DNA of 64,000 nucleotides from Haberlea rhodopensis (taxonomy: Eukaryota; Streptophyta; Magnoliopsida; Lamiales; Gesneriaceae), in contig CAJQUN010000060.1 in the NCBI GenBank assembly GCA_907163345.1, positions 620,001-684,000 of the forward strand, given 5' to 3'. A model generated the notes under the pieces. That model searched no databases. It saw only the letters and a program-made list of their open reading frames with translations, and was not told where the DNA came from. Numbering within the stretch: position 1 is the stretch's first letter; each line of letters opens with the position of its first letter. A program made the translations under genes and the position numbers. Of this stretch, positions 49,599 through 61,154 are shown piece after piece.

Positions 49599-50426
49599 GA
49601 AGGCGAGGAGGTGACAGTACAGCTTGGGACTATAAATTAAGAACTTCCGTTTTCCTTTCCTTGAGTTTTGTTTTTGATTTCTTGTTTTGATGTGTTTTTG
49701 TTAATTTGTTTGTTTGGAGTTTGTATGGGAATGAATTCGTGTATTTTCTATTGCAGGTGTGTAAGCAAGAGCAAGTTGGTTGTAGGCGAGGCAATCCGAG
49801 AGGAAGATATTGAGAAAAAAAAAATTTAAATTCTGTTGGCTGCTGCAGGCGATCGATCGAGACAAAATCTCGATCGATCGCCCGATTTTTTAAAAGAAAC
49901 ATTGAGCCTACTGCCTCGCTCGATCGATCGAGAATTTTTCCGATCGATCGAGCGAGAGAAAACTTTGAAAAAAAATAAGGGCACAGACGCAGCAGCCTTC
50001 ATTCTCCAACTCAATTTTTCTCCTCTCCACAACATAACCCTAGCCGCCTCTTTCAAATTCCTTCATCTAATCTCATCATTTGTTCATAGAATTTCAAATT
50101 TACTTCAACTCTAAGAAGTAATATTCATTCTAATGAGATTTTCATTTCAGATTTGAAGAATTGCAAGGCCAATTGGGTAGAAGCGCATCAAAAGGAGAAT
50201 TTCGAGCCAAGTGCCAATCTTTCCAAGATCAGATCTTTAAGCGGTAATTGGTTTCTAATTCTCAAAGATTGTATCTTTTGGTGAAATTTCTCGAATTGTA
50301 GTATATTGGGTTAGGAAGGAGTTAAATTTGGAGGAAGTTGTGTAGTGTTGAAGGGTGCCGGATTTACAGTGTTGTGGGGTGTTAGTTGAATTTAACTGAA
50401 TTAGTTGGGAATCGTTTAGCAAGAAA
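49599..50426 (+). other. Spacer between gag and ORF2 of element F, with its own palindrome cluster
   Basis: Non-coding. After a T-rich stretch, TTTTCTATTGCAG (near 49745-49757) resembles a splice acceptor. Four palindromes follow at 49848-49953 (GCGATCGATCGAG, CTCGATCGATCGCC and two more). No TATA box is obvious. Confidence 0.7.
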
Positions 50427-51667
50427 ATGTCATCCAGAAAGAGGTCAAAGCAGGCGGAAGCTTCCCAAAAGCAAAAGCAGGCGGAGGCCACTGTTTCTGA
50501 GCCAGGATATATGATGAGAAGAAGTTTCTCAATGCCACAATTGCTGAATTATACCCCACCTACCATAAGAAACCCCTGAGCCGTGAAAGGGGAATGAGCA
50601 TAGATAAATTGGAATGTCCTGTCATTAGGACAGTCCGGCGAAAAGGGTGGTTTCAATTCGTTCAGACGCCGATTGATGCTGTGGTGCCGCTCGTAAGGGA
50701 GTTTTACACGAATCTTCGAGCTGTTAGACCAGGGCACCAAGTAAGTGTTTATGTTCGAGGGAAGGATGTGTTGGTGGATCGAGCCGCAATCAACAATATT
50801 CACCGGATGCCTTTACTTCAAAACTGTGCATACCAATCTTTCAAGAGTAGCAGGATTGACTACGATGAGGTATTGACAGTTATTGGCAAGCCGGGAGTGG
50901 ATTGGCAAAGGAATGATAAAGCAGAGCCACAGTTGGTTCTAAAGAAACATTTGAAGCCAGAGGCCCAAGCATGGTTTTCATTTGTCGCCTCGCGGGTCAT
51001 GCCTTCGACCCACACTTCTGAGGTGACAAAAGACAGAGCGGTCCTGGTATATGCCATCCTCTCAGGGAAGGAAGTGGACTTCGGTGAGATTATTGCTGAT
51101 CACATTGCTGAAATTGGGAGCAGCTCACCGACCTCTGCACTACCGTTTCCATCCACAATCACTGCTTTATGTCAGCGGTACGGAGTGACATGGGGGGAAG
51201 ACGAGGAGCTACTTCCGCCGAAGACACCGATCATTGTGGACACTCCACCACCTCCTACGGGTCGACGCAGGCCTTCGGACACTACACAAGCTGGAGCATC
51301 ATCCTCTGCTGCAGGACATACACGTGTTACTTTGGACTCTCTTCATAGGGATCTCCAAGATATTCGCCTGGAGCAGCAGAGCATTCACAGCATGCAGCGG
51401 GACATTCATAGCATGCAGAGAGCATTGCAGATGGACCATGAGCAGGTAGCTCAGCGTCAGATGGAGTTCATGCACTATCAGAGTGCATGGAACACTGCCA
51501 TGGCCCAGGGTTTTCCAGGTTTCCAGTTCCCGCCAGAGCCACATTTTGCACCTTATCAGCCGCATGCACCTCCACCTTCTGAGTACCCACCATTTCCGCC
51601 ATATCAGGGCGAGGAGCACCACTACCCAGTCCCCCATCCGGAGCATGATGAGGACGACGATCAGTGA
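50427..51667 (+). pseudogene. ORF2 of element F: putative plant transposon protein family, one frameshift
   Basis: ATG at 50427 opens a K/Q-rich N-terminus (MSSRKRSKQAEASQKQ). A two-base gain near 50508 shifts the frame; the main frame runs 50594-51667 (357 aa). Residues 20-200 of that frame show VPLVREFYTNLR, YVRGKDVLVDRAAINNIH, then AWFSFVASRVMPSTHTSEVT, DRAVLVYAILSGKEVDFGEI and LCQRYGVTW, which I recognise as the Pfam putative plant transposon protein domain seen in many plant repeats; its activity is unknown to me. A polar, Q-rich predicted coiled region follows (about residues 245-290), then a proline/histidine tail ending EHDEDDDQ. It replaces pol in this element. Apart from the frameshift no lesion is visible, so an intact copy may exist elsewhere. 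Confidence 0.75.
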
Positions 51668-53028
51668 CGATCGTCGTCATGGTATGTGTCTTTGCCTTTG
51701 CATTTATTTTTCTTGTTCATTGAGGGCAATTCACATGCTAAGTTTGGGGGGGTTTTTGAGTATTTGTATATATCTTGCTTTTGCACATATTGCTACTTGT
51801 CTTGTTTCTTTTCCGAGCATGACTGCATGATGTTGAGACTAATTCGTCCTTGAGCACCAACAATTTTTTTTTTTTTATTGATTGAGTTATTCTTGAGAAT
51901 TGATGAGTTGGAATTGCAACGGTAATACATGATGAAATTAATCCTCATCTAGATAGGAGTCATGGAAATGCTTAACTTGTTTGTATATATCCTTTGTTAA
52001 CTACATGTCAAAACTGAGGAATAATTTGAGCACTTATTGAGTCATGATTGAGTGAAGTATGTATTGATTAAATTGAAAACTTGTGTTAACTATGATGAGT
52101 CTTGAGTATCTTAGATAACTTTACAGTTTAGTTGAAAGCACTTTGAGGCGAAATTTATAATTAGGAACTAGACTTGGAGATGATTTAGGCGATCTTTGGA
52201 CCGTTTGAGCCTTTCAAGCCTACCTGTTATATATTATTCCTTAGTGTCCCCTTTTGAGCCTTATTGAAAAAAAGAATGGTATATGCATTGCCTATGATTA
52301 GACCCCCATTCGGCATTTTTGGCAAACTCATTATACCCACCTTGGTTTGAGCCTAAAAGAACAATTTCATCCATCCCTAGGAGAGTATAATGAATCTCAT
52401 TCATTGCATTAAATTGTTATATGTTGAGAAGTTCATTGTGAAAAAAAAAAAAAATGAAATGAACAAAAGAATGAGCAAAGAAAAAGAAAAGATGTAGAGA
52501 AAAAGCCTTGAAAAGAAAAGTAAAATAAGGGCCAAAGTGGCCAAGGCTAGAAAATGTGAAGAGAAGCTCAATGATTATATGAGAAGATTTTGAACTGATT
52601 CTGTTATACTCTCTTCTTTGAATTCATCCTACCTTTTCTTTGAAGCCGACACCAAAAGGCCTACCGTTAAAAGCTTTTAAAGTCCTGTTGATCCAAGTCT
52701 AGGGAATAATTACATTAGTGGAGAAGTGCTGGATAGTAAATTTGTAGAGTAATTCAAAGTAATCTTAACTAGGAGTTGATATGGCACATGTTGATTTTAA
52801 AGATATGTATGTAACTCATGTTTGACAATAGCACACACGCACGTTCCGATGTTGCGATGTATTGTTTAACTTAGGAGAAATTGCTTCTTGTTAAGTGTTG
52901 AAGGACTTCTATTGATGTGTAAGTAGGATTTCTGAGATTTTACGTATGTTGTAAAGATGATTCATGCTTAGTATCGAGTTTAACTTTTCTTTTTGAGCTT
53001 ATTGCTTGCTCGAGGACGATCAAGTCTA
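51668..53028 (+). other. Non-coding 3' region of element F
   Basis: Contains AAGTTTGGGGGGG near 51740 and poly-T and poly-A runs near 51866 and 52440. It is nearly collinear with 30700-31843 of E. Confidence 0.8.
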
Positions 53029-53041
53029 AGTTTGGGGGAGT
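53029..53041 (+). other. Polypurine tract of element F
   Basis: AGTTTGGGGGAGT directly before the 3' LTR, the same as in E. Confidence 0.85.
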
Positions 53042-54575
53042 TGATAGGCTTAGATTTTGAGTGTTTTTAACTGTAAATTCTTCCTACTTTCCGTTCTTTT
53101 TCCTGGATGATATTATGCTTTTTGGTGTTTATTCGATTGTTTCAGGAAAATGGATCGTAAGTGGAAGAAATGAGCTTATATGAAGATAACGGGCGAAATC
53201 GAGGCGTGAAAGAACAAAAATTGAGGAAATGAAATTTTCGGAATCTCGATCGATCGAGATTTACTCTCGATCGATCGAGCCAGGCAGAGAGTTGATTTCA
53301 AGTCTCGATCGATCGGTGGAAATCTCGATCGATCGAGCGAGGCAGTAACTTCGGAGCTGATTTTTTCAAACTCTTTATCGATCGGTGGAAAATCTCGATC
53401 GATCGAGCGAGACAGTGAGATTCAAAAGCTGGCATGAACAGTGCGCCGATCGATCGAGAAAACCTTCCGATCGATCGAGACGCAAAATCCTGAAGATTTT
53501 ATTTTCCTTTCTTATCGTGATTTTGGAGGGCTTTTAAGCGGGAAGTTTATATCAGACCAGAACACACCACATCAGACGATTCCAGACGATTTTTAGGTCA
53601 AGGAGAGCCGCCGCCAAGGAGATCCAATCTCCGTTCTTCGTCCAAGGTCGAGCAAATCTATTCCGGAGTGCAAGGAAGGAACAAGAGAAGAAATCACGGT
53701 GCAACGCACGGATTCATCCATCGTTTATCGTATTTCTGAACTTTAATTTATTTGATTTTCAATTTCATTTGATGTTTTAGAGGTCGAGAGACAATAAAAC
53801 TCTTATGTATTTGATTTGAATTAAATTTAGTTTATATTATTGAGTTTTAATTTCGTTGTGTTTGATATATTGATTCATTGGTACTTGAGTGCATTGATTG
53901 TTATTGTTCATAAATTAATTGCATGTGTAGATCAAAGTCTAGCTAGCTTTGATTGAATTTGAGGGTTACAGCCGGGATCGAGAGATAACGTTGTAACACG
54001 CTCCATTAATTTATGATGTATGTCACGATTGAGATCGAGAGATGATATCGCATATGTGAGAACTTGGAATCGAGAGATTTAGAGTTATAAGGTTTTGATA
54101 ATTTATGCAACTTTGAATTAGTAAATAGGTGCACGAGAGTGACTTATTCTAATTTATTGTTAGTTTCGTTACAGCTCGAGAGAGTGTATCGAATAATAGT
54201 GAAAACCTTTCACCTTTAAAATCAATTGGTTGATAAACTGAGAATTCCATTGAATCATTAGAGAGAACATAATTGAACGACGAGCTCGGTAATTTTCTCG
54301 AGTAACTTACCTTTGCATTTCCGGAACCATTCTTTTCATTATTTCTAGTTTAATCTTTATTCTTTAGTTTAATTTAGATCTAGTTAATCAAACTTCTTTT
54401 ATCGTAGGCTAAATATAATTTTACTTATCTTATTTGGTACTTATACGTTAGTCCCTGTGGATTCGACAACCTGTACTTAATTTTCACTATACTAAAACTT
54501 GACAACCGTGCACTTGCGGTAGAATCGCTTCAAACCATTCTTTGAAATATCTTTTGTTTAAAAATAAAGCGGTCA
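53042..54575 (+). repeat. 3' LTR of element F
   Basis: 1534 bp, close to the 5' LTR. It keeps short blocks that the 5' copy has lost (for example near 53490 and 54120) and lacks others. Palindromes lie at 53245-53480. Confidence 0.93.
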
Positions 54576-54580
54576 TGCAT

Positions 54581-55369
54581 TAGAACATATCCCAATTCTT
54601 TGACCAACTTATTTGCACAAACTATATATCCCCCTGAACCAGTTAAAAAAAATCAACACTGAGGCTGTAGTCCACTTCTGTATTAGTTTATGAAACTGCT
54701 ATCACATTCATCTGACCAAACAGAACTCAAATTTCTTCTTGGTCAACTGATTAATAGATCAGGCTCTCCTAGATCCTTCCATAAAAGCCTGTAATATCTG
54801 GCCAAACTCATAAAACTTCGTATCTCGGGTACACTGGTATACAACTGATGAATATTATTACAATTCCGCCAAAAAGTTACGGAATACTTTTTTCATTAAA
54901 TTAATGAACTCCACTGGTATAGTTGTCAGACTACACGGCATTACCAAAATTTCAAAATGCCTATATCTTGTTTGACCAACTGCGTAGAGAACATTTTTCC
55001 TTCTGATCAAACTGATGGTAACCAGATTTACAATCATTCTTCTTATACATCGAAGTTCCTTACAACTGATCAAATACTTCTAGATCTTAGGCAGTGGGTA
55101 TTTCCGGTTCAACTGCCTTAGTCGATACATATCTTCATAATACCATCTTTTTTCTTCACAAACAATACTGATGTTTCCTCAAGGTGACATACTCAGGCGT
55201 ATGTACCCTTATCGAGGATATTCAGTAACTATTCTTCTAAATTTTTCAACTCCGTTGATGACATTCCGTACAGTGCTTCTGATATCGAAACTATTCCTTA
55301 GCATCAACGAACAGTTAAAATCGATTCTTTCTCTCGTGGAAATTCTATTTATGATATCCGGAAATTAAT
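54581..55369 (-). pseudogene. Element G: decayed Gypsy RT, left part in its own orientation
   Basis: The minus-strand frame 55073-54858 contains TRYRHFEILVMPCS, then EFINLMKKVFRNFLAE, matching the RT palm of plant Gypsy elements (RYGHFEFLVMPFG type). The YxDD motif is not readable and stops are frequent. It joins the RNase H part at 46591 across F. Its left side is cut by LTR K. Confidence 0.8.
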
Positions 55370-55677
55370 TGCAATAATCCTGGAGCGAGAATAATCCTTA
55401 ATGGATTTTATTCGGTGTAGTTATGAGATAATTACGGTGTTGAGGCTCCCGGGAATTTTTATCCGGTATCGGGGTCATTGGATCCGGAGGGGGAGATTTA
55501 TTCTCATTGAGGTGTAAAACCTTGGTATTATGTTGGTAGTGGGATCCGGGGTCTAGGGTGCTTTGGATTGAGGTTCGTGATGTAATTGAGTGAGTGTGAG
55601 ATAATTTTTGAACACGTATGATTTTTAATAGATTATGGTGCGAGTATTTACAACTCGGGTTTTTGGAGCCTTGGTAG

Positions 55678-55685
55678 TATATATA
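55678..55685 (+). promoter_or_regulatory. Candidate TATA box in LTR K
   Basis: TATATATA followed by CCAAGTGCACC, at the position matching the TATAAATACC of L. Confidence 0.5.
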
Positions 55686-55917
55686 CCAAGTGCACCATTT
55701 GCCACTTCCATTTGAATGTGGTTTTGTTGAGTTTGGTTGGGTATTGTAATGGGTTTGAGATTTGGGGATTTTTGGTAAAATTGTAAAGTTGAGTTTTTGG
55801 TATTTTTAATGAGTTTAAACGGAGTATTTGAGGTTGTGAAGGTGTTGGGGGTGTTGGTTTTGAATTTGGGGAGAAAAACACCATCGAAGAAAAATATTTT
55901 TCAAAAAATCACAGGTT

Positions 55918-56138
55918 GCGATCGATCGCGGCTTGGTGCCGATCGATCACGACATTACACTGTATTTTGGAGATGATGTACAGTACCCCGCGATCGATTG
56001 CGAGAATCTACCGATCAATCGCGGTGAGGCAGGCGATGTTGGCCATCGATCGGCGTTAAGCGACGATAGATCACGGAGGTTGAATTTTCAGGCAGTAAGA
56101 TCTCGCGACCGATCGCGGGAAATGGCAATCGATCGCGG
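55918..56138. repeat. CGATCGATCG palindrome cluster in LTR K
   Basis: About eight copies, mostly with GCG flanks and often decayed (CGATCGATTGCG, CCGATCAATCGCGG). Unlike the clusters of E and F, it lies downstream of the TATA-like site. Absent from the related LTRs of B and L. Confidence 0.85.
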
Positions 56139-57524
56139 CCCCTGTTCCTTTGATTTTTTCAAAATTTTGGAAAGTATTGGGATTTCGGAATTGGGGTTTG
56201 TTTTGTAGATTTTTGGGACGATGTCTACATTCCAATGGGAATACTACGCTTTAAAATGAAATGGTTTGGGTTGAACTATAATAAGACATACTACTCGTTC
56301 GAGTTAATCGGTAACTCATTGGATATTAAGTTGGGGTGGCTTGAGTAGTACGCATAATTCATTATGATAATTAATCATATTGGTATGATGATGTAATTGG
56401 GGGTCGGGTACGTGTTTGTGCATGTGGTTGTGCACTTATAATTAATTATAAGTTGTTAACTGAATATAGCTTATAATTCACTGAATCTTGAGGCAAAGGC
56501 AATGTTAGCTCTTGCTATTGGACTATAAGGTACGTATGGCGTATGAGCATAGCTAGATATATTATTGTCATGTGCATGAATAATATATGGTTGTTGCAAT
56601 TATTTTGATATGCATTGGGAATTATGTGGTACCATTATTTAGCTAGCAATGGTTATGATGTTGTCGCTGTTGAGAGAACATCGATTATGATGCCACCGCT
56701 ATTGAGCGTACGAGAGGTTGGAATGCCGCCGCTATTGAGCGAGCGATGGATATGATGCGATAGAACTGTGGAATCATTGTTAAGATATATGGGGTACCTG
56801 TAAAATCATGAGCGTAATGATTTAACTGTAATTGATTATGGAATTAATGGTTTGGGCATGGGCATAGTTAATCAAAGTAATGATTAATTGATTTTGGGGA
56901 TTTGATGGTTTTGGCTATTGTGAGAACAGGAACAGCACGGGGGATCCCACATAATAACGATACTATTCATGGAGTCTCTTTTACATTTATAGTATTATAT
57001 TCTGTAAATTATGAATTGTGATATTGATGTTATTGAGATGGTGGATTGGTATGCTTACCCCGTGTGGGGGCTGTTTCTGTTGGGACAGGTGAACAGGTAC
57101 ATCATTGGCTCTGGAGTTGAGTTCAGACTGTAGATTGGGAATGCTCCCAGGGCTGAGGTACCAAGGCTGGTATTGAGTAGTATGCTTTATACATTAGATA
57201 CACATTCATTTATTCAATGCTCGTCTATGAGCATTTTGATGTGTATATGGGTTGTATAAAGGTTGTTAGAGTTCTCTTTTCATATATGGTTGCATGCAAT
57301 TAATTATGGAGTATTGCATGATGAATTGAGAACATGTTGGTGTATTATGAGGTGTATGTTCATGCTAGTGAGACGGTATTGGGAATTGAATATTATGTGG
57401 ATTAATGTCGAAAATTTTGTAGATGGCATATATGAGGATTTCCCTAATGATATAAAAGCATGCATGCACCATTATTGTGATAATACATTAATAATGGGTT
57501 AAGGACGCGGGGTCCTTACATTAG

Positions 57525-57538
57525 TGGTATCAGAGCAG
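57525..57538 (+). other. Primer-binding site of element K
   Basis: TGGTATCAGAGCAG, four bases after the LTR end; initiator Met-tRNA type. Confidence 0.9.
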
Positions 57539-58247
57539 TGGTTTGCTCTTTGGGGCTTTTGAGGGCCAAGGGAGATGTGGATAGAAAAAGGATAACACAT
57601 AGTTTATGCATGATTGTAGTTAGTGTTGTATGTTGTGCTTATGTGCATATTATGATATGAGATCATAAATAAAAGGTGTTATTGTTGACCATTGTGGTTG
57701 CAGGATCGTATGGAATACGATGGGAATGGTATTGATGGAAATAATTTGCACTTTATGTAATAAGTGCTAAAAAATCTGATTTTGTAGGAAAATCAGGGAA
57801 TGAGAAACGTGTACATTCTCAAGACATAGAACGGGAGATAAAGTGACGTCATCAATGGGTGATAGCAGATGATGTGATAACCATGTATTATTGCCTTATG
57901 GTTATGAGGATACATGTATATGCATATATTGAGATTTATTGGTTATCATGATGTGATGATGCTTTATATTGCCATGGGCATATATATGAATGTATTGCAA
58001 TTATTGTACTACTACGGGTATATCGATTAGCGATGGATCAGAATATTTGCCGCTGTCCTATCAAGCGATGAATCCGGGTATTTGCCGCTGTCATATTGTA
58101 GCGCGAGACGCTGATATGTCGAAGCGAGGGATATCATTGAGCCGCTGATAATTCGAAGCGAGGGATATTATTGAGCCGCTGATATAACATATTAGGACTT
58201 GTGAATTGTTGTATTAATTGTGCATATTGTGCTGAGCCTGTGGAGCA

Positions 58248-58505
58248 AAGAGTTGTATTGTGATATGGAATACTTGCCGCTGTTACACGAAGCCTGGGGT
58301 ATTGTGATATGGAATACTTGCCGCTGTTACACGAAGCGAGGGGTATTGTGATATGCATTACTTGCCGCTGTTACACGAAGCAAGGGGTATTGTGATATGA
58401 AATACTTGTCGTTGTTACATGAAGCGAGGGGTATTGTGATATGGAATACTTGCCGCTGTTACACAAAAGTGAGGGGTATTGTGACATAGAATATATGTCG
58501 CTGTC
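58248..58505 (+). repeat. Tandem array of a 44-bp hairpin unit in K
   Basis: About six copies of a unit reading GTGATATGGAATACTTGCCG then CTGTTACACGAAGCGAGGGG. CGCT, nine bases, AGCG forms the pair; later copies decay. Looser copies extend back to about 58025. Confidence 0.85.
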
Positions 58506-58656
58506 GTGTCGAAGTGAAGGTACATGCCGCTGTCACGTCGAAGCGATTAGTTTGGGAACAAAGTACTACATGTGATGTGAGTCACCTCTTGAGTCTCTTG
58601 AGTCCGAAAGGAACAAAGTGCTACATACACGTGAGTCACCTCTTGAGTCCACGTTT

Positions 58657-59200
58657 ATGTCACTGTATACGTCGCGATGGATTATGCCGCTGTATACGTA
58701 GCGATGGTTTATGCCGATGTATACTTAGCGATGGTTTATGCCGCTGTATACGTAGAGATGGATTATGCCGCTGTATACGTAGCGATGGATTATGCTGCTG
58801 TATACATAGCGATGGTTTATGCCGTTGTATACGTAGCGATGGATTATGCCTATGTATACGTAACGATGGTTTATGCCAATGTATACGTAGCGATGGTTTA
58901 TGCCGATTTATACGTAGCGATGGTTTATGCCGTTGTATACGTAGCGATGGTTTATGCCGCCTATATACGTAGCGATGGATTATGCCGCTGTATACGTAGC
59001 GATAATTTATGCCGTTGTATATGTAGCGATGGTTTATGCCGTTGTATACATAGCGATGGTTCATGCCGCTGTATACGTAGCGATGGATTATGTCGTTGTA
59101 TACGTAGCGATGGTTTATGCCGATGTATGCGTAGCGATGGTTTATGCCACTGTATACGTAGCGATGGTTTATGCCGCTGTATACGTAGCGATGGATTATA
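58657..59200 (+). repeat. 27-bp minisatellite in K, about 20 copies
   Basis: The unit is TAGCGATGGTTTATGCCGCT plus GTATACG. TAGCG and CGCTG frame an 11-base loop. Since 27 is a multiple of three and the unit lacks stops in several frames, long ORFs appear on both strands (58514-58972, 58677-59234 on +; 58660-59064 on -); none is taken as a gene. Confidence 0.92.
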
Positions 59201-59201
59201 C

Positions 59202-59430
59202 TGTAAGGACCCCATATACTTAACCCTTGATTAGTGTATTAATCATTATGTGTGGCACATGCTTTCCATAAAATCATTCGGGAAACTCAGATGATACTTT
59301 ACCATTGAATGGCAATTGCAAAGTTTTCTTTAACATACAATGTTATAAGTTCATCATCCTAATAACAAGAGACTCATAGAGTTCGCCCATTACATCACTT
59401 TTTGCATTGTGGACTTTTATAAAAATTTGG
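59202..59430 (-). repeat. LTR fragment M, B/L family, minus strand
   Basis: Starts TGTAAGGACCCCATATAC in the middle of the K array and matches the first 250 bp of 15645-18189. It stops after AAAAATTTGG where LTR L begins, so L probably inserted into M, and M into K. Confidence 0.85.
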
Positions 59431-59760
59431 TGTGATGACCAGGGATTATAGGTGTTAATCCAGGAGTGTTAATAACCCGTAAAGTTGTTTTACGTGGCGA
59501 ATTGGAGTTTAATCGAGGTGTCGGGCCTTCTGGGCTCGTCTATTTGAGTAGTTGGGATCGTTGGATCCCGAGGTTGAGATCGTATTCTCGTTTCGGTGAA
59601 AACCTGTGAGTTGGGTTTTTAGTAGGACTCAGAATCTCGGGTGCTGTGTGTGAGCACCGGTAGGGAGTTTTTGAGTTAGAGAGAGAATTATTGAAAACAG
59701 ATGATTTTTAATGAATCATGATGTATTTGTGGGGATATTAGTATTTCGGGGTATTTTTGC

Positions 59761-59768
59761 TATAAATA
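59761..59768 (+). promoter_or_regulatory. TATA box in LTR L
   Basis: TATAAATA in GCTATAAATACCAGTTGAAC, conserved with B. Confidence 0.65.
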
Positions 59769-61068
59769 CCAGTTGAACCCGAGATTTTTATTATCGGAAC
59801 CATTTTCTTCCCCTCCTTCTCTCTCCCCGTAGCCGCGCCATTCTCGATCCCCTTTTGACCCACGCCGCTTCCAGGCGTGCGCCCGCCGCCGTCCGGCCGC
59901 CGTTCGGCGCGTCCGACCCGCCGCCGTGATCGTCTCTTCCAGGCGCTTCTATACGTACCAACAATTTGAAGTTTGGTCAAGAATCGAGCTCGGATTTGCC
60001 AGAGAAGCGTAGGGTTCAAAAACTGGATTTCATCCGATTTTGGGGCGCGATTTTGGTATGATTTTGGTACGATTTTTCTGATGTTTTTGGGGCGTTTTTA
60101 TGCTGCTTTTGAGACGATGATTTCATACTTTCATGGGTCGAAAATTTGTTGCTTATGGTTTCGAATTTGAACACTGATTTCGTGACTTAGGGTTTCGAAA
60201 ATTTGGGTTTTTGGTATGAGGATGATGATTCATGTTGTTATTCGATTATTTCATGTTTAAATGCATTATGATGCTTGATTGTGTTCGAAATTGAGGAATC
60301 GGATTTGAAGTTAGGGCTTGAATTCGAATTTTGGGGGTTTTGGCATGTGGGGCGATTATTGTTGTTGTTAAATGATTAATTCATGTGTTAGATGAATTAT
60401 GGTGATTATTCGGGTTTGATTTGTGTTGGTTGGGTTCGAATTATTGAAGGTGTTCTTAGGCAATTTTTCGATATGCCGCATTCGTTTTCCCTCCCTGCAT
60501 GTACCCTGCCCCGGGTCTTTTAGATGTTTAATTGTCGTGTGTCGACAATATTTTGAGGGTTATGGATGTGCTTGAGCATGGGTTGCATGTTCGTAAATAA
60601 TTGTGAATTATTTACCGTGTTAGCACATCGTTCCTCAGGGCATGGAACTCGAGCAAGGTTTGACTCGGACTTCGAGGATTTAAGGTACGTTTAGCGTACG
60701 AGCATAGTTTAAATGATGTTTTACAAGTATGATGCATGATTTAAGATATACGATATGTTTTATTATGATGGTATCGGGACTTGGTTACGTTATGTTGATT
60801 CACATGGTGGAATGCTTAGTGCCGCTATGAAGCGAGCAAATGATGAGGTGTGGTTGCTACGGAGCAAACACCGAAAGTATGACGTTACCTTGAAGTAAGA
60901 AATGAAAAGGTGGTATTTGATTAGATATCTAGGATATCTGTATTTTATTCCCTATTGGTAATAAATAGGAACAGAGACGTAGTTAATCAGAGAAGTGATT
61001 AACCAGTATCGGAAGTTAAGGAAATCTCAATACGATATCTAGAATTATGATCATTGCTAGATTAAGTA

Positions 61069-61154
61069 AGATGTTATGAAAAGATGTTATGAAGCGATGT
61101 TATGAAACGATGTTATGAAACGATGTTATGAAATGATGTTATGAAATGTTACTA
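61069..61154 (+). repeat. Short tandem repeat GATGTTATGAAACG in LTR L
   Basis: About six copies of a 14-bp unit with single-base variants. I did not see it in the B LTR, so it may have expanded in L. Confidence 0.8.

Larger units (their letters stand above)
46597..54575 (+). mobile_element. Element F: non-autonomous Athila-like element with gag relic and a second ORF
   Basis: LTRs at 46597-48123 and 53042-54575, an Athila-type primer-binding site, a broken gag, ORF2, and a 3' region shared with E. Target duplication TGCAT is at 46592-46596 and 54576-54580. No RT, RNase H or integrase is present. The LTRs differ mostly by small indels. Confidence 0.93.
55370..57520 (+). repeat. 5' LTR of element K
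   Basis: About 2.15 kb. The start TGCAATAATCC is inferred by alignment to L; the end GGGGTCCTTACA is firm. It includes CGCTATTGAGCG-type hairpins near 56697 and 56728, and the ORF at 57263-57502 has no recognisable domain. Confidence 0.7.
55370..59201 (+). mobile_element. Element K: diverged member of the B/L family, cut by M
   Basis: An LTR (55370-57520), a primer-binding site, and an interior of tandem hairpin repeats without coding sequence; the right part is missing because M starts at 59202. The LTR layout follows L (CGTTGGATCC-like block, AAAACCT(G)TG block, TATA, CCCCGTGTGGGGGCTGTTTC block, GGGGTCCTTACA end) at much lower identity. Confidence 0.75.

Noticed and set aside
50860..51680. 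Antisense and shifted ORFs over F ORF2 (for example 51299-51646 on -)
   Set aside because: Shadows of ORF2, which alone has family motifs.
58657..59200. Possible CRISPR array (27-bp repeats)
   Set aside because: Units are directly head to tail without unique spacers, and the context is plant LTR retrotransposons.
58657..59200. Centromeric or telomeric satellite
   Set aside because: Short array of about 0.5 kb inside the leader of a retroelement, with a unit too short for a centromere satellite; no telomere repeat seen.
58514..59234. Long ORFs of 134-185 codons on both strands with a nine-residue period
   Set aside because: They arise from a 27-bp minisatellite without stops. Open frames in several phases and on both strands argue against a protein.
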